Source: Victivallales bacterium (lineage in GTDB: Bacteria > Verrucomicrobiota > Lentisphaeria > Oligosphaerales > Oligosphaeraceae). Taken from it: 6,308 nucleotides of DNA. The stretch is from positions 1 through 6,308 of the forward strand of contig JAGCTA010000193.1 in the NCBI GenBank assembly GCA_017963875.1. Direction: 5' to 3'. The notes under the pieces are model-generated. The model was given only the letters and a program-made list of their open reading frames with translations, did no database searches and had not been told where the DNA came from. Positions 1 to 5,275 of the stretch are shown here, piece after piece. How positions within the stretch are numbered: position 1 is the first letter of the stretch; every line of letters begins with the position of its first letter. Position numbers and translations under genes: made by a program.

Positions 1-36
1 CCTCTAGAACCTCTAGAACCTCTAGAACCTCTAGGA
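1..36. repeat. Four tandem 9-bp repeats (CCTCTAGAA)
   Basis: Three perfect copies of CCTCTAGAA (1-9, 10-18, 19-27) are followed by one copy with a single change (28-36, A to G at position 35). The array is cut by the window edge, so its true copy number is unknown. The unit length is a multiple of three. Two of the three forward frames stay open through it, reading Pro-Leu-Glu repeats that stop at 49-51, or Ser-Arg-Thr repeats that stop at 45-47. It could therefore be the 3' end of an upstream gene, or a non-coding minisatellite. The sequence shown does not decide between them. Confidence 0.9.
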
Positions 37-44
37 AATCTAAA

Positions 45-65
45 TAAATAATTTCCTATTATTTA
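45..65. other. AT-only hairpin before the palindrome array
   Basis: TAAATAAT (45-52) and ATTATTTA (58-65) are perfect 8-bp inverted repeats around a 5-nt loop. The stem is made only of A-T pairs and has no T-tract of its own beyond the stem, so it is a poor intrinsic terminator. It marks the junction between the 9-bp repeats and the 74-bp array. It may be a weak transcription end for an upstream gene, or chance in AT-rich DNA. Confidence 0.35.
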
Positions 66-69
66 ACAG

Positions 70-263
70 AAACTCAGCGGAATATGGTTTTTTTAGTTGA
101 CCTTCCGCAGAGTTTCCATGTAGTTATTGCTATTTTTTAACAGAAACTCAGCGGAAAATTGTATTTTTATATGACTTCCCGCTGAGTTTTCATGCATTTA
201 TTGCACTTTCTTGATTGAAACTCAGCGAAAAGTGGTATTTTTATTTGACATTCCGCAGAGTTT
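70..263. repeat. Three-copy array of 74-bp-period imperfect palindromes
   Basis: Left arms with the core AAACTCAGCGGAA lie at 70-82, 144-156 and 218-230 (the third has one change, GAAA). The matching right arms lie at 103-115 (TTCCGCAGAGTTT), 176-189 (TTCCCGCTGAGTTT, one extra C) and 251-263 (TTCCGCAGAGTTT). The spacing from copy to copy is exactly 74 bp for both arms. The 19-20 nt between arms is also conserved in style: a T-rich run followed by TTGAC or ATGAC directly before the right arm. The linker after each of the first two right arms (CATG, then ATTGC or TTATTGC) is similar too. Each unit thus looks like a promoter with an embedded palindrome. The likely role is a multi-site operator for the ATPase gene downstream. 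A decayed mobile or REP-like element is the alternative. Confidence 0.85.
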
Positions 264-273
264 ATGCTATTAT
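245..273 (+). promoter_or_regulatory. Sigma-70-type promoter of the ATPase gene
   Basis: A consensus -35 box TTGACA (245-250) is separated by 17 bp from TATTAT (268-273). The -10 box is preceded by TG one base upstream (265-266), which makes it an extended -10. The right arm of the third palindrome (251-263) fills the spacer between the two boxes, so a protein bound to the palindrome would be expected to block RNA polymerase. The predicted start of transcription is near 280, giving a leader of about 40 nt before the ATG at 321. Equivalent boxes in palindrome copies 1 and 2 are spaced 19 bp apart and match consensus less well. Confidence 0.7.
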
Positions 274-320
274 ATTTCCATAAAATAAGGAAAAAAGAGT
301 TATAAAGAGGAGGCAAGCGC

Positions 321-1739
321 ATGCTAATAGGCCGTGATGCGGAAGCCAAAAGACTGAAAGATGCGTTTATGAGTTCATCGTCCGAATTTATCGCCGTATA
401 TGGCAGGCGACGCGTTGGGAAAACCTATTTGATTCGCGAAACTTTTGATTCGCATTTTGCCTTCTATCATACTGGGATTGCGAATGTCGGGCGCAAAGAG
501 CAATTGGAACGGTTTGCCAAGTCTCTGGAAAAACAGGGGGCTAGGCATAGCAGTAAATCATTGAAAAACTGGTTTGAGGCCTTTGACAGGCTTGAAGAAT
601 TTCTCCAAGGCATGCCAGCAGGGAAAAAAGTCGTTTTCATTGACGAACTTCCATGGATGGACACACAGCATTCTAGTTTTACAAGTGCTTTGGAGGCATT
701 CTGGAACGGCTGGGCTTCCGCTCGGAACGACATCATGCTCATCGTTTGCGGTTCTGCCACGTCATGGATGACAAATAAAATCATTAACGCCAGGGGCGGA
801 TTGCATAATCGTCTGACGCACAGGATAAGGCTGGAGGCGTTTTCTCTGTCAGAGTGCGAGCGTTTTCTGCAAGCCAAAGGCATTGTCGCTACTCGCAGGC
901 AAATCCTTGAATATTATATGGTAATGGGAGGCATACCTTATTACTGGAATTACATTGCAAAAGGAAAAAGCCCAGCGCAGAACATCGATGCCATCTTCTT
1001 TTCTTCTGATGGCGAATTAAGGGACGAATACAGTCACCTCTATGCGTCGCTTTTCAGGAATCCTCAGCATCATATAGCCGTTGTGACGGCACTAGGCACG
1101 AAAAAGGTCGGCATGACACGTGAGGAGTTGCTCAAAGTAACTCATCTTACTGACAATGGCAAGTTCAGCCAGACACTCTCTGAACTTGTAGAATGTGGCT
1201 TTATCAGGCGGTACCGTATGCCAGGAAAAAGGTCCCATGAAGCGTTGTTCCAGTTGATGGACAATTACACGTTGTTTTATTTCAGGTTCCTTTCAGACAT
1301 GGATGAAGCCGAAAGCCGTTCGTGGAGCGCCATCCAGAATACTCCCAAAGTCAATACGTGGAGAGACCTTTCCTTTGAGCGTGTGTGCCTGGAGCATATT
1401 GACCAACTCAAAAAGGCTCTTGGGATATCGGGCATTTCCACCAGGCAATATGCCTGGCGTTCCCATGCCAAGGATGTGGCATCTGGAGCGCAAATCGACC
1501 TGCTGATTGAGCGGGCCGACAAAATCGTAACTATCTGTGAAATGAAATATGCTTCAGGCGAATACGAAATCACAAAGGATGAACATGGCAAGATGCTCCG
1601 CCGTAGAGACTTGTTTCTATCGGAGACTCGTTTTCGCGGAGCAGCCTATATCACGCTTGTTACCATTGACGGTGCCGTTCATAATGCGTATTGGAACGAT
1701 ATCCAGAGCGAACTGACGCTCGATGACCTTTTTCTCTGA
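321..1739 (+). CDS. AAA+ ATPase with C-terminal PD-(D/E)XK-like (DUF234) domain
   Basis: The 472-residue protein has an N-terminal ATPase of the archaeal-ATPase/STAND-like class (ATPase_2). Walker A is GRRRVGKT (28-35) and Walker B is VVFIDELPW (104-112, Asp108-Glu109). A sensor-like CGSATSW follows (143-149), then GGLHNRLTHRI (159-169) with a candidate arginine finger at Arg164. Residues about 255-300 resemble a winged helix. The C-terminal part matches the DUF234 layout, with acidic Glu353 in FERVCLEHI, Asp393 in GAQIDLLIER and Glu407-x-Lys409 in ICEMKY. These fit a PD-(D/E)XK nuclease core that looks intact. The start is supported by GAGGAGG at 307-313, 7 nt before the ATG. No transmembrane segment or signal peptide is seen, so it should be cytoplasmic. 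Members of this family often occur as standalone, multi-copy genes of unknown role. A DNA-acting or defence/selfish function is inference only. The 42-bp gap to the next gene shows no terminator. Confidence 0.9.
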   Translation: MLIGRDAEAKRLKDAFMSSSSEFIAVYGRRRVGKTYLIRETFDSHFAFYHTGIANVGRKEQLERFAKSLEKQGARHSSKSLKNWFEAFDRLEEFLQGMPAGKKVVFIDELPWMDTQHSSFTSALEAFWNGWASARNDIMLIVCGSATSWMTNKIINARGGLHNRLTHRIRLEAFSLSECERFLQAKGIVATRRQILEYYMVMGGIPYYWNYIAKGKSPAQNIDAIFFSSDGELRDEYSHLYASLFRNPQHHIAVVTALGTKKVGMTREELLKVTHLTDNGKFSQTLSELVECGFIRRYRMPGKRSHEALFQLMDNYTLFYFRFLSDMDEAESRSWSAIQNTPKVNTWRDLSFERVCLEHIDQLKKALGISGISTRQYAWRSHAKDVASGAQIDLLIERADKIVTICEMKYASGEYEITKDEHGKMLRRRDLFLSETRFRGAAYITLVTIDGAVHNAYWNDIQSELTLDDLFL

Positions 1740-1781
1740 TACTTTGATTTCAACAAATAATCTAACTATGGAGTTGCTACG

Positions 1782-4289
1782 ATGAAACACCTTCTGACTG
1801 TAATTGCTTTTTTATGCATGATGATTCCCTGTCTGGCCAAGCAGATAACTTTTGCGGAGGCCGACAAGCCTCGGGCGACAATTGTCACGCCACAAAATGC
1901 CCCAGAGAAAATCGCGACGGCAGCGAGGAATTTGCAGAAGTACATTGTCAAAATCTGCGGTGTTCAGTTGCCGATTCGTACGGATGGCAAGCGCGTTGCA
2001 GGCACGGGACTCTACATCGGCCATTGCGAGGGCAGTCCTGAATGCACGTTGGCAAAGGCAGGAGCCAGTTGGGAGGGCTATGTGATTGAGGAAAGGGACG
2101 GCAACCTCTATTTCACAGGACTAAATCCGACGCCAGTCGCGTTCGGCGTCTATTCATTCATTGAAGAGGACCTTGGTGTCCGCTGGTATGCGCCTGGTGA
2201 CTTGTGGGAGAAAGTCCCTAAGGCTAAAAAAAGCGGCAACTTGTCGGTGGATGTCCGTCCGCGGACTGTCGTTCCTGGCACTTCGCCACGAATTTGGTCC
2301 TCCCACAACTGGTCAAGCGAGTGGAATGAATGGAATGTCCGCAACAAGACGTGCAAGAGCGAAGTCATCTCCAAGCGCAATTTTCAGAACAGAATCTATC
2401 AGATTTTCCCAGTGGAAAAATATGCCAAGGAGCATCCCGAATACTATCCGCTCATGAGGAACGGGAAACGCTACATTCCGCCCAAGGGTGATGTCTATTG
2501 GCGGCCCTGCGAATCCAATCCAGAAGTCCAGAGAATCGTCGTGGATTACATCAATGATTTCTTTGACAAGAATCCGACCCAGGACAGTTTTTCCATTGGA
2601 ATGGACGATGTCTCGCATTTGTGCTGCTGCCCCAACTGCCGTGCCATGGACGATGCTCCAGATTCCTTTGAGTACCAGCGCTTTTCAGATCGCCATTACA
2701 AGTTCGTCAACATCATCGCGAAGGAAGTCGCCAAGACGCATCCAGACAAGTTCATCGGCACTCTTATCTATGCCATTGCACTTCAGCCGCCGAAGCAGGT
2801 CCCTGTCATGGAGCCAAATGTGTTCGGTTACATCACGGAGACAAGCGCCGCTTGGTGGATGCCTGGACAGAAGAAAATTGACCATGACCTGACATCTGAA
2901 TGGCGCAGACGCATCCAGCACCTTTCGCGTTATGACTATTATGGCTTCGCCTCCATGACACCACGCTATTATCCGCACTATGTAGATGAGCAGATGAAAT
3001 ATGACAAATCGCTCGGGCTTGAAGGCATGTACATCGAGGTCTATACCTTTCTCCCGTTGACTACGCCCATGATATGGTTGACAGCAAAACTTCAATGGGA
3101 CGCCTCGCAAGATGCCGACAAACTCCTCGATGACTTCATGACCATCTACGGCCCAGCAAAGCAGCAGATGGCTCGTTTCTGGGCGCTGCTTGAAGCATCC
3201 TATCAGGTTGACCGTCCAGGCCGCGGCAAATGGGAACATCGAAAGATTATCAACCAGGCGCTTGCCATTTCGCCAGAAGACCTCGACAAGGCGTTCACGC
3301 TATTGGACGAGGCAGAACAGGCGGCATCTAAAGACGAATCAGCGAAGGCTCGTATCGCCATTCATCGAGACGCGCTCAAACTGGCTTCATATGCCGTCAG
3401 ACCGTATGCCATCGACCAGCAGATTCAGCAAATGGAAGTGAATTCCCAGGCGGACGCGGACAAGGTATTCGAACTCGCGAACAAAATGGAACAATGCAAG
3501 GCTGGGCGTGATGAGTTCATCGATGAACTCAAAAAGAGAGATGACATGATCGGCAAGAACATCCGAGGGCTGTTGTCGCACAAGGACTATATTCCGCTAG
3601 GCTCGTTCGATACATTGGAAACCTCTTTCATGACAGGTCTTTTCCAGGCGATTGTATGGTATATGATAAACAAGCCAAATGAACTGAAAACGCTCGCACA
3701 GAACTTCGACAACCCGACCATCAAGGACTTGGTCGATGGTTATGTTCGTCTCAAGACAAGTGGACAACAACCCAAGAATCTGATAATCAACGGCGATTTT
3801 GAAATCGTGGACAAGGAGAAAGTGGTTGCCAAAGATATGCTTGGCTGGGAGGCGGACGGCTGCCCAAGAGGCTGGAACTCATGGTCGCGCGGCGACAAAC
3901 TCGTCATTCGCGTTGTGCCAGAGGGGCATAGCGGCAATGCCGTGAAAGTCACAAAAGGCATTGAGGGCGGATGCCTCATCCAATCAGTCAGGGCAGAGGA
4001 AGGCGGTACCTATCTTCTCACGTGCTACACGAAAGTCCTCGGTAGCGGAAAGGCTTCCATGGGCATCCGTTATCGTACGAAGGACGGACAATGGTGCAAA
4101 TCTCGCACAGGCGAAATCAGTTTTGCTATCGCTCCCAAAAAAGCAGGTGAATGGATAAGAACACTGCTGATTGTCAACGTGCCAAAAGGCATTGATGCTG
4201 GAATGATCACTGTCATGCCTAACATCATCAACAAAGCAGACGGCGATGCTGTACTGCTGGACGATTTCGTCATGTATAAATTAAAGTAA
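1782..4289 (+). CDS. Exported DUF4838 putative glycosidase with carbohydrate-binding-like C-terminus
   Basis: The 835-residue protein begins with a type I signal peptide (MKHLL, then a hydrophobic core, likely cut after Cys-Leu-Ala19). Cys17 lacks a proper lipobox. Residues about 25-145 resemble the alpha/beta domain found ahead of GH67 and GH20 catalytic barrels (ATAARNLQKYI, YVIEERDGNLYFTG, GVYSFIEEDLGVRWYAPGD). Residues about 165-460 fit DUF4838, a family seen with polysaccharide-degrading genes and thought to be a TIM-barrel hydrolase. Signature stretches are FPVEKYAKEHPEYYPL (209-224), SIGMDD (271-276) and a Cys-rich CCCPNC (281-286) that may bind metal. A helical region follows (about 480-655). 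NLIINGDFE (666-674) opens a jelly-roll-like domain resembling CBM_4_9 that ends in DDFVMYKL. The start is supported by ATGGAG at 1768-1773, 8 nt before the ATG. It should act in the periplasm, at the cell surface or outside. Catalytic residues and substrate are not established for the family, so no EC number is proposed. Confidence 0.88.
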   Translation: MKHLLTVIAFLCMMIPCLAKQITFAEADKPRATIVTPQNAPEKIATAARNLQKYIVKICGVQLPIRTDGKRVAGTGLYIGHCEGSPECTLAKAGASWEGYVIEERDGNLYFTGLNPTPVAFGVYSFIEEDLGVRWYAPGDLWEKVPKAKKSGNLSVDVRPRTVVPGTSPRIWSSHNWSSEWNEWNVRNKTCKSEVISKRNFQNRIYQIFPVEKYAKEHPEYYPLMRNGKRYIPPKGDVYWRPCESNPEVQRIVVDYINDFFDKNPTQDSFSIGMDDVSHLCCCPNCRAMDDAPDSFEYQRFSDRHYKFVNIIAKEVAKTHPDKFIGTLIYAIALQPPKQVPVMEPNVFGYITETSAAWWMPGQKKIDHDLTSEWRRRIQHLSRYDYYGFASMTPRYYPHYVDEQMKYDKSLGLEGMYIEVYTFLPLTTPMIWLTAKLQWDASQDADKLLDDFMTIYGPAKQQMARFWALLEASYQVDRPGRGKWEHRKIINQALAISPEDLDKAFTLLDEAEQAASKDESAKARIAIHRDALKLASYAVRPYAIDQQIQQMEVNSQADADKVFELANKMEQCKAGRDEFIDELKKRDDMIGKNIRGLLSHKDYIPLGSFDTLETSFMTGLFQAIVWYMINKPNELKTLAQNFDNPTIKDLVDGYVRLKTSGQQPKNLIINGDFEIVDKEKVVAKDMLGWEADGCPRGWNSWSRGDKLVIRVVPEGHSGNAVKVTKGIEGGCLIQSVRAEEGGTYLLTCYTKVLGSGKASMGIRYRTKDGQWCKSRTGEISFAIAPKKAGEWIRTLLIVNVPKGIDAGMITVMPNIINKADGDAVLLDDFVMYKLK

Positions 4290-4299
4290 TGTCCACTGT

Positions 4300-4328
4300 T
4301 TGACAAAACATCTCCTTTGCAATATAGT
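4300..4328 (+). promoter_or_regulatory. Near-consensus sigma-70 promoter of the pseudopilin gene
   Basis: TTGACA (4300-4305) is followed after exactly 17 bp by TATAGT (4323-4328), one mismatch from the ideal -10. The -35 box lies inside a short dyad, TGTTT-GACA-AAACA (4297-4310). Transcription should begin near 4335, leaving a leader of about 80 nt before the ATG at 4418. The promoter starts 11 bp after the stop codon of the DUF4838 gene, so the pseudopilin gene has its own strong start whether or not it is also read from upstream. Confidence 0.75.
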
Positions 4329-4353
4329 ATCGAATGGTATCAAGTGGTATCAA
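4327..4353 (+). promoter_or_regulatory. Three 10-bp-phased GTATCRA boxes, putative operator
   Basis: GTATCGA (4327-4333), GTATCAA (4337-4343) and GTATCAA (4347-4353) repeat at exactly 10-bp steps. The last two extend to a perfect TGGTATCAA pair (4335-4343 and 4345-4353). The first box overlaps the end of the -10 element and the others cover the predicted start of transcription. Direct repeats one helical turn apart put the same base edges on one face of the DNA, as expected for a regulator binding in tandem. Position suggests repression. No regulator gene is present in the window. Confidence 0.5.
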
Positions 4354-4417
4354 AAGAGTCATAAGGTTTTGACATTCATAAATAGATTCTATTCCAAAAC
4401 AAAGGAGACGTCCCCTC

Positions 4418-5179
4418 ATGAAACGCATTGTCGAATTCACTTTGATCGAATTGCTGGTGGTTATCGCCATCATCGCCATCCTGGCTGCGATGCTTTTACC
4501 AGCATTGTCGAAGGCGCGGGAGAAAGCGCGTGCCATTTCCTGCGTGTCCACGCACAAGCAACTTGGAACCGCAATGCACATGTATCCAATAGACTACAAC
4601 GATTTCTTTGTCCCAGCGACGGCAGGCGGCGTGAAGTTTGGCTCGCTTAATGACAACTGGGTTCGCAAAATCATCCGTTATGACTATGCCCCTGGAACTT
4701 CATTTATCTGCCCGTCCGCCACGCCAACCACCTATTCAACTCAATTGAAGGCGATTCCGTCAGGCTCCACCACCAATTTTACTGATTGGGGTCCAAATTG
4801 CCCCAATATCGCGTACAACTACTATTTCTGCGGCTACAACCGCGCCAAATACACGGGCGGCGGCGAGGACGTTCCTGCGAAAATCGGTTCCTTCCAGAAG
4901 CCGTCCCATTCCATCATGTGTGGAGACGCGGCAGACAAGGACCTGAATCCAGGCGCGACGCTTATTTTCTACAGCACCGTCGCGTCTGAAGGCGGTATTT
5001 CATACTTGATGCCGCGCCATGCAAACTCCGCCAATGTCCTGAAGATGGATGCCAGCGTCACTACGCTCAAATCCACCAGCGACGGCGTTGATGGAATGAA
5101 GTATCTCCACGGTTGTGTCGCGCTTGGTGCCAATACCTCTGGCAACATGTGGACCCGCGGCGACAAGGTTCCGTGGTAA
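4418..5179 (+). CDS. Type II secretion/pilin-like prepilin (pseudopilin, DUF1559-like)
   Basis: The 253-residue protein has the prepilin N-terminus. After a short leader (MKRIVE) comes [18 protein letters not shown], with Glu11 at the mature +5 position that pairs pilin subunits. This leads into [18 protein letters not shown], the helix typical of Lentisphaerota and Planctomycetota pseudopilins. The residue before the cleavage point is Glu6, not the usual Gly. Near the C-terminus, [12 protein letters not shown] (201-212) is a variant of the H-X9-DG motif of these proteins, with Ala in place of Gly. Cys residues at 98, 128, 138, 168 and 233 could form disulfides once outside. Processing by a prepilin peptidase and insertion in the inner membrane are expected. 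No secretion or pilus partners lie nearby, so it may be one of many exchangeable subunits made together with sugar-degrading enzymes. AAAGGAG at 4401-4407, 10 nt before the ATG, supports the start. Confidence 0.9.
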   Translation: MKRIVEFTLIELLVVIAIIAILAAMLLPALSKAREKARAISCVSTHKQLGTAMHMYPIDYNDFFVPATAGGVKFGSLNDNWVRKIIRYDYAPGTSFICPSATPTTYSTQLKAIPSGSTTNFTDWGPNCPNIAYNYYFCGYNRAKYTGGGEDVPAKIGSFQKPSHSIMCGDAADKDLNPGATLIFYSTVASEGGISYLMPRHANSANVLKMDASVTTLKSTSDGVDGMKYLHGCVALGANTSGNMWTRGDKVPW

Positions 5180-5190
5180 GCCTTTTCTTG

Positions 5191-5223
5191 CCCCACCCGC
5201 TAAGCGTTGGTGGGACTTTTTTT
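5191..5223 (+). terminator. Strong intrinsic terminator after the pseudopilin gene
   Basis: CCCACC (5192-5197) pairs with GGTGGG (5209-5214). The stem continues as CGC (5198-5200) with GCG (5204-5206) across a TAA loop, with two T residues bulged. After AC comes a run of seven T residues (5217-5223). The hairpin starts 12 bp after the stop codon. It should end most pseudopilin transcripts and so set the level of read-through into the next gene. Confidence 0.88.
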
Positions 5224-5229
5224 CTTTGT

Positions 5230-5252
5230 CAGTCGTAGGCGGCTGTCTTTTT
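5230..5252 (+). terminator. Possible second, weak terminator or attenuator hairpin
   Basis: CAGTCG (5230-5235) can pair with CGGCTG (5240-5245), including one G-T pair, around the tetraloop TAGG. Five T residues follow shortly after (5248-5252). It lies 6 bp after the main terminator and 24 bp before the start of the next gene, so it could trim read-through. The stem is short and may be chance. Confidence 0.3.
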
Positions 5253-5275
5253 CCACTCAACAGGACGTATTTGAC

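Noticed and set aside
70..263. CRISPR array
   Set aside because: Only three units, with similar rather than unique spacers, imperfect arms on both sides of a conserved T-rich centre, and no cas genes. The structure is a palindromic promoter repeat.
1740..1781. Possible promoter or terminator between the ATPase and DUF4838 genes
   Set aside because: TTGATT (1744-1749) has only TATGGA at the -10 spacing and no hairpin with a T-run is present. The gap is too short and weak to call either.
1799..1838. Lipoprotein signal (Cys17) in the DUF4838 protein
   Set aside because: The residues before Cys17 are Met-Ile-Pro, which does not fit a lipobox. Cleavage after Cys-Leu-Ala19 by signal peptidase I fits better.
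2685..3239. Long open frame on the minus strand (184 codons) inside the DUF4838 gene
   Set aside because: It lies wholly inside a well-supported gene, its translation matches no domain I recognise, and it has no plausible ribosome binding context. It is a shadow frame.
4369..4397. Second TTGACA (4369-4374) closer to the pseudopilin start codon
   Set aside because: At 16-18 bp spacing the -10 position reads ATTCCA or TTCCAA, a poor match. The promoter at 4300-4328 is much better, so this box is more likely chance.
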